Part shown: positions 51,974 through 62,439 of the stretch, one piece after another
How positions within the stretch are numbered: position 1 is the first letter of the stretch
How the letters are laid out: each line of letters begins with the position of its first letter
The notes under the pieces: generated by a model
What the model saw: only the letters and a program-made list of their open reading frames with translations
Database searches by the model: none
Told to the model about the DNA's origin: nothing
Origin: Glycocaulis alkaliphilus
GTDB lineage: Bacteria > Pseudomonadota > Alphaproteobacteria > Caulobacterales > Maricaulaceae
Assembly: GCF_004000605.1 (NCBI RefSeq)
Contig: NZ_CP018911.1
Location: 806,001-870,000, forward strand
Length of the DNA: 64,000 bases
Direction of reading: 5' to 3'
Translations under genes and position numbers: made by a program

Positions 51974-53827
51974 CTACTTCGCCGCCACCGTCCAGTCCGC
52001 ATCCACATTGAGGAAGCCGCCGGACTGGCGTTTCCAGAGCTGGGCATAGACGCCATCCTGCGCCAGCAGCGCGTCGTGGCTGCCCTGTTCGATGATGCGG
52101 CCACCTTCCATCACCACCAGCCTGTCCAGCATGGCGATGGTGGAAAGCCGGTGCGCGATGGCGATGACGGTCTTGCCCTCCATCAGCTGATAGAGTTGGT
52201 CCTGAATGGCGGCCTCGACCTCGGAGTCCAGCGCGGAGGTTGCTTCATCGAGCACCAGGATCGGCGCGTCTTTCAGGAGGATGCGGGCAATCGCGATGCG
52301 CTGGCGCTGGCCGCCGGACAGCTTCACGCCGCGTTCGCCGACATGGGCGTCATAGCCGGTGCGGCCATCAATGTCGGAAAGGTCCGGGATGAAGGCGTCG
52401 GCCTGCGCCCGGCGGGCAGCCTCCATCACGGCTGCATCATCGGCATCGGCCGAACCATAGGCGATATTGTCCCTTATGGAGCGGTGCAGAAGCGAGGTGT
52501 CCTGCGTCACCATGCCGATCTGGCGGCGCAAGGAATCTTGTGTCACCTGCGAAATATCCTGCCCGTCAATAATGATGCGTCCGCCCTCCAGCTCGTAAAA
52601 GCGCAGGAGCAGATTGACGAGGGTGGACTTGCCAACGCCTGACCGGCCCACAAGGCCGACCTTCTCGCCGGGCGCGATATCGAGGTTCAGCCCCTCGATG
52701 ACGCCGCTCTCCTTGCCATAGTGGAAGGCGATGTTGTCAAAGCGGATCGCGCCTTGCGAGACGGCAAGCGGTTTCGCGTCCGGCACGTCCCGGATCGCCT
52801 GCTCCTGCGCGATGGTGTTGATGCCGTCCTGAATGGTGCCGACGGCTTCAAACAGGCCCGCCGTCTCCCACAAGATCCAGTCCGACATCGCCCGGATGCG
52901 CATCACGATGGCGACCGCCACGGCGACCACGCCAAGACCCACCAGCCCCATCTGCCAGGCGATGATGGTGGAGGCCGTCACGGCCACCAGCAGTACCGCG
53001 TTCAGCGTCTGCAGAAGCGTGTAGAGCCCGGTGACGAGGCGCATCTGCTTGTAGACCGTGCCCATGAAGCCGCTCATCGCCTCGCGGGCATAGCCTTCCT
53101 CGCGGCGGGCATGGGCAAACAGCTTGATGGTCTGGATATTGGTGTAGCTGTCGACGACGCGGCCGGTCATCTCCGCGCGGGCATCGGCCTGCTTCATGGA
53201 GATGTCGCGCAGGCGCGGAATAAAGTGGACCAGCAGCCAGATATAACCCGCCAGCCACATGACGAGCGGGATCATCAGGAAGGGCTCGGCCCCGCCCACC
53301 AGCACCAGAGCGCCGACAAAATAGACGGCCACATAGACGAAGATGTCGAGCACCTTCATCACCGTCTCGCGTACCGCCAGCGCGGTCTGCATCACCTTCT
53401 GGCTCACCCGCCCGGCAAACTCGTCCTGAAAGAAGCTCATGGACTGGTCAAGGACGTAGCGGTGCGTCAGCCAGCGCGCGAGCATCGGGAAATTACCGAA
53501 AATCGTCTGGTGCGTGATGAGCGAGTTGAATAGCACCAGCAGCGGAAATCCGATGAGGATGAAGGCTGCCATGGCGATAAGGCCGGCCCCGTGCTCCTCA
53601 AACAATGTCTCGCGGTCGGCTGCCGCCAGCCAGTCCACCAGCGTGCCGAGAAAGCCCAGGAACACCACCTCGAACACCGACAGGATCGCGGTCAGCACCG
53701 ACAGGGTGATCAGCCAGGGCCAGACGGGCCGTGTGTAATGGGCCACAAAACCCAGAAGGGTTTTGGGCGGGGCCTCCGGCTCGGTCGCAGGGAAAGGATC
53801 AATGCGGGATTCAAAAAAGCGGAACAT
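51974..53827 (-). CDS. ABCB-type ABC exporter, fused permease and ATPase
   Basis: A 617-residue half-transporter: a membrane domain with six predicted helices (from [24 protein letters not shown] to about 310), then a nucleotide-binding domain with Walker [28 protein letters not shown], Walker [13 protein letters not shown] and the H-loop IAHRLST. Such exporters move lipids, peptides or drugs as dimers. The ATG at 53827 is used; a TTG one codon earlier is less likely. The promoter upstream carries a SoxR box between -35 and -10 elements 19 bp apart, so it is probably induced by redox-active compounds. It is divergent from soxR. Confidence 0.94.
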   Translation of the reverse strand: MFRFFESRIDPFPATEPEAPPKTLLGFVAHYTRPVWPWLITLSVLTAILSVFEVVFLGFLGTLVDWLAAADRETLFEEHGAGLIAMAAFILIGFPLLVLFNSLITHQTIFGNFPMLARWLTHRYVLDQSMSFFQDEFAGRVSQKVMQTALAVRETVMKVLDIFVYVAVYFVGALVLVGGAEPFLMIPLVMWLAGYIWLLVHFIPRLRDISMKQADARAEMTGRVVDSYTNIQTIKLFAHARREEGYAREAMSGFMGTVYKQMRLVTGLYTLLQTLNAVLLVAVTASTIIAWQMGLVGLGVVAVAVAIVMRIRAMSDWILWETAGLFEAVGTIQDGINTIAQEQAIRDVPDAKPLAVSQGAIRFDNIAFHYGKESGVIEGLNLDIAPGEKVGLVGRSGVGKSTLVNLLLRFYELEGGRIIIDGQDISQVTQDSLRRQIGMVTQDTSLLHRSIRDNIAYGSADADDAAVMEAARRAQADAFIPDLSDIDGRTGYDAHVGERGVKLSGGQRQRIAIARILLKDAPILVLDEATSALDSEVEAAIQDQLYQLMEGKTVIAIAHRLSTIAMLDRLVVMEGGRIIEQGSHDALLAQDGVYAQLWKRQSGGFLNVDADWTVAAK

Positions 53828-53897
53828 CAAAAAAAACCTTGTGGGCGAGCCCCGGCGGCCGGGGTTTGGGGGACGATTTGCCGTGTCGGCCCGAAGC

Positions 53898-53928
53898 GGT
53901 CTAAAATCTCAACTTAAGTTGAGGTCAA
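53898..53928 (-). promoter_or_regulatory. SoxR-dependent promoter with SoxR box
   Basis: On the minus strand TTGACC (53928-53923) and TAGACC (53903-53898) are separated by 19 bp, the over-long spacer typical of MerR-family promoters. The perfect 16-bp palindrome CTCAACTTAAGTTGAG (53908-53923) lies in this spacer and closely resembles known SoxR boxes. The promoter points toward the ABC exporter gene, about 70 bp away. The same operator lies 17 bp before the soxR start codon and may autoregulate it. Confidence 0.85.
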
Positions 53929-53939
53929 AGGCAAATGAC

Positions 53940-54398
53940 ATGTCATCCATGAAGAAGGTCAGGCCGGTGCGCGGCTTGAGCGTTGGCGAGCTGGCCGCCC
54001 GCGCCGGTGTCAACGTCTCTACCCTGCACTTCTACGAGACAAAAGGGCTGATCGCCAGCAGCCGGACGGGCGGAAACCAGCGCCGCTATGGCCGCGATGT
54101 GCTGCGCCGGGTGGCGGTGATCCGGGTGGCCCAGCGCGCAGGGGTGCCGCTGGCGGAAATCGCCGCCGCGCTCGACGCTCTTCCCTCTCGGCGCACGCCC
54201 AATGTGGCTGACTGGGCGAAGCTATCGGCGGGCTGGAAAGCCGCGCTGGAGGCGCGCATCATCGCGCTCGCCCAGCTGAAAGACGAGCTGGAGGGCTGCA
54301 TTGGCTGCGGGTGCCTGTCGCTCACCGACTGCCCCTTGCGCAATCCGGGCGATGCGCTGGCCAAGGACGGGCCGGGGGCGCGGCTGCTGGAGGGGTAG
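53940..54398 (+). CDS. soxR: Redox-sensitive transcriptional regulator SoxR
   Basis: A 152-residue MerR-family activator that senses redox-cycling compounds through a [2Fe-2S] cluster. The N-terminal winged helix is [27 protein letters not shown] followed by [20 protein letters not shown]; the dimerisation helix follows; and the cluster-binding [12 protein letters not shown] (C-x2-C-x-C-x5-C) is intact. I chose the ATG at 53940 (a second lies at 53949), because the long open frame before it lies within the divergent promoter. In non-enteric bacteria SoxR usually controls exporters and oxidoreductases directly, which fits the adjoining ABC gene. Confidence 0.96.
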   Translation: MSSMKKVRPVRGLSVGELAARAGVNVSTLHFYETKGLIASSRTGGNQRRYGRDVLRRVAVIRVAQRAGVPLAEIAAALDALPSRRTPNVADWAKLSAGWKAALEARIIALAQLKDELEGCIGCGCLSLTDCPLRNPGDALAKDGPGARLLEG

Positions 54399-54437
54399 GT
54401 TTCCCTAGCGGCCTATCATTGTCATGGCCTGCCGGTT

Positions 54438-54567
54438 TCTCCCCCCGTTTACGGGGGGAGTGGCCCGAAGGGCCGAGGGGGGGAGTTTGAAGGGAAAAGA
54501 TTCCCCCCTCCGTCAGCTGCGCTGCCGTTCGTCGCTCCGCGCCTCACCCCGCCGTAAACGGGGGAGG
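54438..54567 (+). repeat. Intergenic palindromic repeat, copy C
   Basis: The 130-bp element begins TCTCCCCCCGTTTACGGGGG and ends CCGTAAACGGGGGAGG, with an inner GGCCCGAAGGGCC hairpin and a GCTGCCGTTCGTCGCTCCGC middle. It is nearly the reverse complement of copy B at 51825-51951; together they bracket the ABC exporter and soxR genes. The ends of the element are inverted relative to each other. Confidence 0.88.
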
Positions 54568-54594
54568 ATATCGAACCGCTCTTTGTTGGTTCCC

Positions 54595-55002
54595 CTAATC
54601 CATCCCCGGTTTTTTCCGCAGCGCCTTGGTCTGGCCCTTCTTCGCCTTGGCGTCTTTCTGGCGCTTGATGGAGCTCAAGGACGGGCGGGATTTGATGCGC
54701 GGCTTGGGTTTGCGGCTGGCCTGCCGGATCAGGCGTATCAGGCGGGCGCGAGCCTCCGCGCGATTGCGCTCCTGGGAGCGGTGATCCTCCACATGCAGGA
54801 TCAGCACGCCGTCCTGCGTCATGCGGCTGCCCGCCAGACGTACAAGGCGCTGCTTGATGGCGGGGGCGAGGGCGCTCGCGGCGACGTCATAGCGCAGCTG
54901 CACCGCGCTGGCGGTCTTGTTTACATGCTGACCGCCCGGCCCGGAGGCTTTCACGAAGCGCTCGGTGATCAGGCTCTCATCAAGGATGATGTCGTCAGTG
55001 AT
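54595..55002 (-). CDS. arfB: Ribosome-rescue peptidyl-tRNA hydrolase ArfB (unusual start)
   Basis: ArfB (YaeJ/ICT1) hydrolyses peptidyl-tRNA on ribosomes stalled without a stop codon. The catalytic KASGPGGQHVNKTASAVQLRYD (GGQ motif) and the basic C-terminal tail (SLSSIKRQKDAKAKKGQTKALRKK) that enters the mRNA channel are clear. The expected N-terminal strand, ITDDIILDESLITERF, is encoded upstream of the first GTG (54954), but no ATG, GTG or TTG lies between it and the in-frame TAG that ends purN at 55006-55008. I placed the start at an AUC codon (55002), which gives 135 residues and has AAAAGG 8 bp before it; the GTG would give a truncated 119-residue form. Confidence 0.85.
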   Translation of the reverse strand: MTDDIILDESLITERFVKASGPGGQHVNKTASAVQLRYDVAASALAPAIKQRLVRLAGSRMTQDGVLILHVEDHRSQERNRAEARARLIRLIRQASRKPKPRIKSRPSLSSIKRQKDAKAKKGQTKALRKKPGMD

Positions 55003-55005
55003 GCT

Positions 55006-55584
55006 CTACGCCTTTTCCAAAGCCAGTTTCAGCGCTTCCGGATAGAGCCGGTGCTCTTCCACCAGCACGCGCGCGGCAAGCGTCTCGGGCGTATCGCCCG
55101 GCAGCACCGGCACGCGGGCCTGCGCGATTACCGGGCCTTCATCCATGCCGGGCGTTACCCAGTGGACGGTGCAGCCATGTTCGCTCTCGCCTGCCTCGAT
55201 GGCGCGGGCATGGGTGTCCACGCCCTTGAATTTCGGCAGCAGGGAGGGGTGGATATTGATCATCCGGCCTTCCCAGGCGTTCACGAAGCCTTCGGTCAGG
55301 ATTCGCATGAAACCGGCAAGGCAGACAAATTCTGCACCCGCTTCGCGCAAGGCGGCATCGAGCGCGGCTTCAAAGTTCATCCGGCTGTCAAAGGCCTTGT
55401 GGTCGATGGCGATGGCGGCGATGCCCGCTTCTCTCGCGCGCTCCAGCCCATAGGCGTCAGGCCGGTTGGAGATCACGGCGACGATGCGGGCGGGATAATC
55501 TTCGCCCATGCAGGCATCGATCAGGCATTGCAGGTTTGATCCGCGCCCGGAGATGAGAACGGCAATCGGCGTCTTGCCGCTCAT
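55006..55584 (-). CDS. purN: Phosphoribosylglycinamide formyltransferase
   Basis: PurN adds the first formyl group in purine synthesis, using 10-formyltetrahydrofolate. The 192-residue protein has [33 protein letters not shown], the catalytic [12 protein letters not shown] (Asn and His) and [15 protein letters not shown] with the catalytic Asp. It overlaps purM by 4 bp. Its TAG stop is directly followed, in the same frame, by the coding sequence of arfB. Confidence 0.97.
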   Translation of the reverse strand: MSGKTPIAVLISGRGSNLQCLIDACMGEDYPARIVAVISNRPDAYGLERAREAGIAAIAIDHKAFDSRMNFEAALDAALREAGAEFVCLAGFMRILTEGFVNAWEGRMINIHPSLLPKFKGVDTHARAIEAGESEHGCTVHWVTPGMDEGPVIAQARVPVLPGDTPETLAARVLVEEHRLYPEALKLALEKA

Positions 55585-56612
55585 TTCGCGGTCAGATGGC
55601 CGATGATGGCAGCCGTCTCGCCTGCGTCTTTCAGCGCGGCGAGCACATCATCGGCGTCTTCGGCGGCGACAGCGGCGATCATGCCGATGCCGCAATTAAA
55701 GGTGCGGCGCATTTCGCTTTCCGCAATACCGCCCGCGTTTTCCAGCCAGCGGAAGACGGCGGGGCGCTCAAAGCTGTCGTAATCGACCTCGAAGCCGAGG
55801 TGACCCGGGAGCATGCGCGGCGTATTCTCGGTGATGCCGCCGCCGGTAATGTGGGCGAGGCCTTTGATCTTGCCGGCGCGTACCAGCGGCATCAGCGATT
55901 TCACATAGATGCGGGTCGGCTCCAGCAGGGCTTCGCCGAGTTTGCGGCCCGGCGCGAAGGGTGCCTCGCTGTCGAACTTCAGGCCTGCATGCTCGATCAC
56001 GCGGCGCACAAGCGAATAGCCATTGGAATGCGGGCCGGAGGAGGCCAGCCCGATCAGCACATCACCAGCCATCATGTCGGCTTCACGCGGCAGGAGGTTG
56101 CCGCGCTCGGCCGCGCCGACAACGAATCCGGCAAGGTCGAAATCCTCGCCCTCATACATGCCCGGCATTTCAGCCGTTTCCCCGCCAATGAGCGCGCAGC
56201 CGGCAAGGCGGCACCCGGCGGCAATGCCTTTGACGATCTCTGCGCCGCGCGCCGGGTCGAGCTTGCCGGTGGCGAAATAGTCTAGAAAGAACAAAGGCTC
56301 AGCGCCCTGCGCCAGCACATCATTGACGCACATGGCCACGAGATCGATGCCGACCGTGTCGACAATGCCGGTATCGATGGCGAGGCGCAGCTTGGTGCCC
56401 ACCCCGTCCGTGCCGGACACCAGGATCGGGTCCTTGAAGCCAGCGGCTTTCAGATCAAACGCGCCGCCAAACCCGCCAAGGTCTGCTGCCGCGCCGGGCC
56501 GGGCGGTGGATTTTGCCAGCGGCTTGATGGCCTCTACGAGGGCGTCACCCGCGTCGATGTCGACACCGGCAGAGGCATAGGTGAGGCCTTGTGAGGGCGG
56601 GTTGCTGGCCAA
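55581..56612 (-). CDS. purM: Phosphoribosylformylglycinamidine cyclo-ligase
   Basis: PurM closes the imidazole ring to make AIR in purine synthesis. The 343-residue protein has [70 protein letters not shown] and [17 protein letters not shown], all canonical. The TTG at 56612 (reading M-A-S-N-P-P-S-Q) is the best start, with GGAG about 9 bp upstream; the frame further upstream shows no similarity. Confidence 0.96.
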   Translation of the reverse strand: MASNPPSQGLTYASAGVDIDAGDALVEAIKPLAKSTARPGAAADLGGFGGAFDLKAAGFKDPILVSGTDGVGTKLRLAIDTGIVDTVGIDLVAMCVNDVLAQGAEPLFFLDYFATGKLDPARGAEIVKGIAAGCRLAGCALIGGETAEMPGMYEGEDFDLAGFVVGAAERGNLLPREADMMAGDVLIGLASSGPHSNGYSLVRRVIEHAGLKFDSEAPFAPGRKLGEALLEPTRIYVKSLMPLVRAGKIKGLAHITGGGITENTPRMLPGHLGFEVDYDSFERPAVFRWLENAGGIAESEMRRTFNCGIGMIAAVAAEDADDVLAALKDAGETAAIIGHLTAK

Positions 56613-56896
56613 GATCGTCGCTCCGGCAAAGGGATCGGGATTCTCGCGCAAACAACTGCAAGGGGACGGGCTTGGCAAGAGGGCGGGTCTGTAAATAGCG
56701 CCTGTCCCCGCTTCGCTGCCACAACAGGCGCGTGAAATCAGCCGCTTGCGGGCAATGACGTGTCACTTACCCCCACGCGGCGGATCGGGTGTATTATGAT
56801 GGAAGATCAGGGCTCCACAGCCTGTAAGCCCTTCACCGGGGCGCGGGTCAGGGTATAGTCAGGGCCAACGCTTCAATTTCAGTCAGGATCGCCACC

Positions 56897-58006
56897 ATGA
56901 CCCATCTCACCCACCGGACGCAGGCTGCCGCTGCCGCTCTGCTGACGGCAATCCTGTGTGTGGCCTTCCTGGCGATGCCTGCCAGCGCGCAGGACGTATT
57001 CACGGTGACAGGCGTCCCGGTCGATGAACGCGCGGGAACGACAACCGAGGCGCAGGCGGCAGCCTTCCGCTCAGGCCAGATCGCCGCAGCGCAAGCGCTT
57101 CTGGAGCGGCTGACCCTGCCGGAGGACCGGATCAATGGCGGCGTGACGTCCATTCCCGCTGATGTCGCCCAGGAAATGGTCGCCGGGCTTCAGGTGGCCG
57201 ACGAGCGACGCTCTGCCAACCGCTACATCGCCAACATGACGGTGAATTTCGATGCGCGTTCGGTGCGCAGCTATCTGCGCGGGCAGAACATCCCCTTCGT
57301 CGAATCGCAAGCGGCGCGCACGCTGGTCATTCCGGTGGTGGAGCGCGACGGGAGCGCGGGTCTCTGGGGCGGGAGCTGGTATGAGGCCTGGCTTTCCGGC
57401 GCACACGCCAATGCCCTGACGCCCTTCATCGGCCTTGGCTCAAGGATGACGGGTGAGGGTGATGACGCCGTGCCGGTCGGGCGCAATGTGATCAATGCAT
57501 CCATAGTGCAGTCCGGTGACGAGTTCGCCTTGCGCGAGCTGGCTGCCCTTTACGGTGTTACCCGCGTGGCGGTCATCACCGCGCGCGAGGGCGAGGGCAT
57601 TATCCGCGCCAGCGGAACCGTATATGATTTTTCCGGCCCTGACGCCGTGGCGTCCGAACTTGAGTCCGCTGCCAGCCAGAGCGGCTATAACGAGCTCGCC
57701 CGGCGCATAGTGCAGACCGCGCAGGAGGGCTGGAAGCGCGAGGTCGTGGTGCGCGGCGGCGAAGCCAGCGAGATCACGGTCTCGGTACTCTACGACTCGA
57801 TCGGGCAATGGCGCTCGCTGCAACGCGCGATAACCGGCGCCTCCCTCATTTCCAACGCCCGGCTTGATGCGGTCACGACCACCGGCGCGGTGATGACGAT
57901 CACCCATCGCGGAGAGCGTGCTCAGCTCGTACGCGAGCTGGCCCAGCGCGGCGCGCGGCTTGAGGAAGAGCGTGGGCTGGGCTGGGTGGCGCGCCCGCGC
58001 AACTGA
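56897..58006 (+). CDS. DUF2066 domain periplasmic protein
   Basis: A 369-residue protein with a signal peptide ending MPASAQ (about residue 32). The remainder matches the DUF2066 layout: FTVTGVPVDERAGTTTEAQAAAFRSGQIAAAQALLERL, then SYLRGQNIPFVESQAARTLVIPVV, and a conserved C-terminal region. Function is unknown. It lies 8 bp before hda; in Alphaproteobacteria a DUF2066 gene next to hda or ppk is a recurrent order, and it is divergent from purM. Short GTCAGGG repeats with an 11-bp period lie at 56847-56864 in the 284-bp upstream region. Confidence 0.82.
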   Translation: MTHLTHRTQAAAAALLTAILCVAFLAMPASAQDVFTVTGVPVDERAGTTTEAQAAAFRSGQIAAAQALLERLTLPEDRINGGVTSIPADVAQEMVAGLQVADERRSANRYIANMTVNFDARSVRSYLRGQNIPFVESQAARTLVIPVVERDGSAGLWGGSWYEAWLSGAHANALTPFIGLGSRMTGEGDDAVPVGRNVINASIVQSGDEFALRELAALYGVTRVAVITAREGEGIIRASGTVYDFSGPDAVASELESAASQSGYNELARRIVQTAQEGWKREVVVRGGEASEITVSVLYDSIGQWRSLQRAITGASLISNARLDAVTTTGAVMTITHRGERAQLVRELAQRGARLEEERGLGWVARPRN

Positions 58007-58013
58007 TACAGCA

Positions 58014-58718
58014 ATGGCAACTCCCCAGCTTGCCCTGGATCTCGCCCTTGAGCCGGACTATCGCCCGGAGAGCTTCGCGGTAAGCGAGGCCAATGCGGCT
58101 GCGCTGGCGCTGGTGAATCGCTGGCCGCGCTGGCGTATGGGCCATCTGGTGCTGACCGGCCCGGCAGGGGCAGGCAAAACCCATCTGGCGCATATGTGGC
58201 GCCAGCGCACAGGCGCGTCCTGGGTGGACCGGCAGGATATATCGGCGGCGCTCAAGTCGATACAGCGCGGTGCCAGCGTGGTGATCGAGGATGGCGATCA
58301 GGGCGTGGATGAGCTGGGCCTGTTCCATCTGCTCAACCGGGCGGCGGGCGATTCCGGTATCAGCGTGTTGCTGACCGGCCGCTTGCCGGCACGCAGCTGG
58401 CCGATTGCCTTGCCTGATCTGGCCTCCCGGCTCAGCGCAGCGGAGGCGGCTGTGTTGCAGGAGCCGGACGATGCCCTGCTGCGGCAGGTGCTTGAGAAGC
58501 TGTTCCGCGACCGGCGCACGCCGCTCAGCCCCGGTGTTCTCGATTACCTGCTGACGCGGATGGAGCGTTCGGTGGACTTTGCCCGGCTGCTGGTCGCCCG
58601 CCTCGACAACGCGGCTCTGGCCGGTAAGAGCAGCGTCACGCGTGTGCTTGCACGCGACGTGCTGGCTGGACTATCAGCAGACAGCAACCCCGATCAGGAG
58701 AGCGGCGCGCGGTCATGA
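58014..58718 (+). CDS. hda: Hda-type regulatory inactivator of DnaA
   Basis: A 234-residue DnaA-related AAA protein. In E. coli and Caulobacter, Hda/HdaA works with the sliding clamp to turn DnaA-ATP into DnaA-ADP after initiation. The N-terminal QLALDL (residues 5-10) fits a clamp-binding motif. The AAA part has the P-loop [17 protein letters not shown] and the [14 protein letters not shown] sensor region, and the C-terminal HTH domain of DnaA is missing, as expected for Hda. It overlaps ppk by 4 bp. The ATG at 58014 was chosen to place the clamp motif at the N-terminus. Confidence 0.93.
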   Translation: MATPQLALDLALEPDYRPESFAVSEANAAALALVNRWPRWRMGHLVLTGPAGAGKTHLAHMWRQRTGASWVDRQDISAALKSIQRGASVVIEDGDQGVDELGLFHLLNRAAGDSGISVLLTGRLPARSWPIALPDLASRLSAAEAAVLQEPDDALLRQVLEKLFRDRRTPLSPGVLDYLLTRMERSVDFARLLVARLDNAALAGKSSVTRVLARDVLAGLSADSNPDQESGARS

Positions 58719-60928
58719 CCGATATTGTGGAAGGTGTGCCCGCCAGCGTCCCGGCCGACCCGGATCGTCAGCAGGCCAGCGACGGACTGATGGACTCGCC
58801 CGAGCGCTTCCTGAACCGGGAACTGTCCTGGCTGCAGTTTAACCAGCGTGTGCTGGAGGAAGCGGAAAACCCGGCGCACCCGGTGCTGGAGCGGCTGCGC
58901 TTCCTGTCCATCTCTGCCAGCAATCTCGATGAGTTCTACATGGTGCGCGTCGCGGGCCTGCGCGCGCAGTTGCGCAATGGTGTGGACCGCGCCGGGCAGG
59001 ACGGGCTGACCGTCACCGAGCAGCTGGAGCGTATCAATGAGGCTGCGTCCCGTCTCATGCGCACCCAGCATGAGCGCTGGCAGGAATTGCGCGTTCTGAT
59101 GGGCAAGGAAGGCGTGCAACTGCTCAATCCGGACGAGCTGACCCGCGCCGAACGCGCCTGGCTGCGCGATGACTTTCTGGCCCACACGCTTCCCGTGATC
59201 ACGCCGCTGGCCATCGATCCGGCACACCCGTTTCCGTTCATTCCCAATCTGGGCTTTGCCATCGTGCTGAAGCTGAAACGCCAGCGCGACGGCAAGGTGA
59301 TGAACGCGCTCCTGCCGCTGCCTGCCGGCGTGAAGCGCTTTGTAGACATTCCCTGTACCCGCAAGGACCGGCGCGGCAGGCCGGTAAGGCGCTATATCGC
59401 GCTGGAGGACGTGCTGATCGTCTTCGTGGATGCGCTGTTCCCCGGCTATGATTTGCTGGGCAAGGGCGCATTCCGCATTATCCGCGACAGCGATATCGAG
59501 ATCGAGGAAGAAGCCGAAGATCTGGTACGTGAGTTCGAGGCGCGCCTGAAACAGCGCCGGCGCGGCGTGCTGGTGCGGCTGAAGCTGGAAGCCTCGATGC
59601 CGGAGGAGCTGCGCCGCTTCATCATCCAGCAATTGCATGCAGAATCGCGCGATGTCGTGCTGGTGGATGGCAATCTGGGCCTCGCCCAGCTTTCACAGCT
59701 CATCCCCGATGACCGGCCCGAGCTGAAATTCGAGCCCTACGAGCCGCGCTTTCCTGAGCGCATCAAGGATCATGGCGGGGACTGTTTTGCGGCCATCCGC
59801 GCCAAGGATCTGATCGTCCACCACCCTTATGAGAGCTTCGATGTGGTGGTGCAGTTCCTGCGTCAGGCGGCCAACGATCCTGATGTCGTGGCCATCAAGC
59901 AGACGCTTTACCGCACCTCGAAAAACTCCCCCATCGTCGCCGCTCTGATCGAGGCAGCGGAAGCTGGCAAGAACGTCACCGCGCTCGTTGAGCTGAAAGC
60001 GCGTTTTGATGAAGAGGCCAATCTGAAATGGGCGCGTGATCTGGAACGCGCGGGCGTGCAGGTCGTTTATGGTTTCGTCGAGTACAAGACCCACGCCAAG
60101 ATTTCACTGGTGGTGCGGCGCGAGGGCGCGACCCTTCGCACCTATGCCCATTTCGGCACTGGCAACTACCACCCCATCACCGCGCGCATCTATACCGACC
60201 TCTCCCTGTTCACCGCCGATCCGGCCTTTGGCCGCGATGCAGGCCGGATTTTCAATTATGTGACGGGCTATGCCCGCCCGACCGGGCTGGAGCGCCTGTC
60301 GATTTCGCCGCTGGGCATGAAGGAATTGCTGGTGGAGAAAATCCGCCGCGAGGCGGATAATGCGCGTGCAGGCAAACCGGCTGCCGTGTGGGCGAAGATG
60401 AATTCGGTGGTCCACCCGGAGATTATCGATGCGCTTTACGAGGCCAGTCAGGTAGGCGTGCGCGTGGATCTGATCGTGCGGGGCATTTGCTGCCTGCGCC
60501 CCGGCGTGCCGGGCCTGTCGGAGAATATCCGGGTCAAGTCCATTGTGGGCCGCTTTCTGGAGCATTCGCGCATTGTCTGCTTTGCCAATGGCGAGGTCAT
60601 GCCGTCGGCCAAGGCAGAAGTGTGGATGTCGTCAGCTGACTGGATGCCGCGCAATCTGGACCGGCGTATCGAGACGCTGTGCCCGGTGGTGAACCCGACG
60701 GTCCACCGGCAGGTTCTCGACCAGATCATGGTCGCCAATCTCAATGACGAGGCGCAGAGCTGGTACATGAACCCCGATGGCAGCTATACGCGCGTCAACA
60801 CGCAAGGCATTTCCATGCCCTTCAGCGCGCACGACTATTTCATGACCAACCCCTCCCTGTCAGGGCGTGGTGAGGCCTTGCGCAATGACCAGCCGCCCTC
60901 GGTGCCGCAGCTGGCACGGCGCTCATGA
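58715..60928 (+). CDS. ppk: Polyphosphate kinase 1
   Basis: Ppk1 reversibly makes inorganic polyphosphate from ATP. The 737-residue protein has the N-terminal [20 protein letters not shown], the head domain, the VDIP and [15 protein letters not shown] segments, and the two PLD-like C-terminal domains with the autophosphorylated His region [13 protein letters not shown] and [21 protein letters not shown]. It is coupled to hda upstream and ppx downstream (4-bp overlaps on each side). Confidence 0.97.
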   Translation: MTDIVEGVPASVPADPDRQQASDGLMDSPERFLNRELSWLQFNQRVLEEAENPAHPVLERLRFLSISASNLDEFYMVRVAGLRAQLRNGVDRAGQDGLTVTEQLERINEAASRLMRTQHERWQELRVLMGKEGVQLLNPDELTRAERAWLRDDFLAHTLPVITPLAIDPAHPFPFIPNLGFAIVLKLKRQRDGKVMNALLPLPAGVKRFVDIPCTRKDRRGRPVRRYIALEDVLIVFVDALFPGYDLLGKGAFRIIRDSDIEIEEEAEDLVREFEARLKQRRRGVLVRLKLEASMPEELRRFIIQQLHAESRDVVLVDGNLGLAQLSQLIPDDRPELKFEPYEPRFPERIKDHGGDCFAAIRAKDLIVHHPYESFDVVVQFLRQAANDPDVVAIKQTLYRTSKNSPIVAALIEAAEAGKNVTALVELKARFDEEANLKWARDLERAGVQVVYGFVEYKTHAKISLVVRREGATLRTYAHFGTGNYHPITARIYTDLSLFTADPAFGRDAGRIFNYVTGYARPTGLERLSISPLGMKELLVEKIRREADNARAGKPAAVWAKMNSVVHPEIIDALYEASQVGVRVDLIVRGICCLRPGVPGLSENIRVKSIVGRFLEHSRIVCFANGEVMPSAKAEVWMSSADWMPRNLDRRIETLCPVVNPTVHRQVLDQIMVANLNDEAQSWYMNPDGSYTRVNTQGISMPFSAHDYFMTNPSLSGRGEALRNDQPPSVPQLARRS

Positions 60929-62439
60929 GGCTGCACAAGGGCAAAACGCCTGGCCCGGCGGGCCGGGACATCGCCGTCATCGATATTGGCTCCAATTCGG
61001 TGCGCCTGGTCCAGTACCGGCTTGAAGACGGCGCACTGTGGCCTGTCTTCAATGAGAAGACGATGGCAGGGCTCGGCAAGGGCGCGGGCTCGCGCGGCTC
61101 GCTGAACCCGGATGGCGTGAAGACCGCGCTTGTCACCTTGCGCCGGTTTTCCAGTCTTCTCGATGCCAAGGGGATCAGGGACCGGCACGCCGTTGCCACC
61201 GCAGCCGTGCGCGAGTGCTCAGACGGACCCGGGTTTGTCCAGCTGGCGCAAGCGGAGACCGGGCTGAAGATTGAAGTCCTGTCCGGCGAGGAGGAAGGGC
61301 GCCTCTCTGCCCTTGGGGTCGTGGCCGGTATCGGCGCGGGCAGCGGTGTCGTGGGTGATCTGGGTGGGTCCAGCCTGGAGATCGCGCGCCTGACCGGCCG
61401 CGAGATCGGCCCTGTTTTCTCGCTGCCGCTAGGGCCGCTATCGGTGCTCAATGGCGATGGAGACGACAGCAAGCGCGTGCGCGGCGAAATTGATGACGGT
61501 CTGGACGCCGCCGCCGGTGCGCTGGACGGTTCCGGGCCAGACTTTTATGCCGTTGGCGGGGCGTGGCGGTCCTTTGCGCATCTGGCGATGGCGCTGGACC
61601 GCTATCCGCTGACCCTGCTTCACCAATATGCGCTGTCCGCCCAGCAGGTGGCACGCGCGGCCGATTTCGCGATGGCGCAGAGTGAGGCATCACTGGCTGC
61701 GACACCGGGCGTCTCCTCCAAGCGGGCGGCCACGCTGCCCTATGCGGCCCAGCTGCTCAAACGCATCGTGAAAAAGGGCAAGTTCAAGCGCGTGATTTTT
61801 TCCGCCAATGGCCTGCGTGAAGGGGTCGCGTTCAGCCGCAGCGCGGCGCTGGAGCAGCGCCTTGATCCCTTGCTGGCCGGTGCCGAGGCCATGGCGCGCC
61901 ACGCTGCCGCCGACCCGGAGTTTGGCCCGGCGCTGGCCGCGTGGCTGGAGCCTGTGTTTGCGGGCAACGCACCTGTCTTTGATGACGAACGTGATCATGT
62001 CCTGCGCGGCGCGGCGACGCGCCTCTCCCAGCTTGGCGCGCGCATGCATCCCGACCACCGCGCTGAACTGGCGGCGACCGAGGTCTTGTACGCGCCCTTT
62101 GGCGGCATCTCGCACCCGGAGCGGGCTTTCCTGGCCCTGACAATCCATCATCGCTATGCCGGCAAGCGGCCAAGGCCGGAAGAATGCCCGTCGCGCCGCA
62201 TGCTGGACGACGCGCAGGAGGAGGCCGCACTGCAGCTGGGCTATGGCATCAGGCTTGGCTCGGCCCTGTCGGGCGGTTCGGCGGGCGTGCTGAAATTTTT
62301 CACGCTTGCCCGGGCGGAAAACCAGCTGGTGCTCGGCATGGAAAAGGGGCGCGAAGACCTGGTGGTCGAGAGGGCGTTCTCGCGGTTTGAATCGCTGGCC
62401 AGCGTGCTCGGGCTCAAGGCGGTGCTTGATCCCGCCTAG
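60925..62439 (+). CDS. ppx: Exopolyphosphatase (Ppx/GppA family)
   Basis: A 504-residue exopolyphosphatase or guanosine pentaphosphatase of the ASKHA fold. Phosphate-binding motifs are [46 protein letters not shown] and [15 protein letters not shown]. The C-terminal HD-like extension places it with long Ppx forms. ppk-ppx coupling suggests joint control of polyphosphate. Its TAG stop shares CTAG with the convergent rnd gene. Confidence 0.95.
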   Translation: MRLHKGKTPGPAGRDIAVIDIGSNSVRLVQYRLEDGALWPVFNEKTMAGLGKGAGSRGSLNPDGVKTALVTLRRFSSLLDAKGIRDRHAVATAAVRECSDGPGFVQLAQAETGLKIEVLSGEEEGRLSALGVVAGIGAGSGVVGDLGGSSLEIARLTGREIGPVFSLPLGPLSVLNGDGDDSKRVRGEIDDGLDAAAGALDGSGPDFYAVGGAWRSFAHLAMALDRYPLTLLHQYALSAQQVARAADFAMAQSEASLAATPGVSSKRAATLPYAAQLLKRIVKKGKFKRVIFSANGLREGVAFSRSAALEQRLDPLLAGAEAMARHAAADPEFGPALAAWLEPVFAGNAPVFDDERDHVLRGAATRLSQLGARMHPDHRAELAATEVLYAPFGGISHPERAFLALTIHHRYAGKRPRPEECPSRRMLDDAQEEAALQLGYGIRLGSALSGGSAGVLKFFTLARAENQLVLGMEKGREDLVVERAFSRFESLASVLGLKAVLDPA

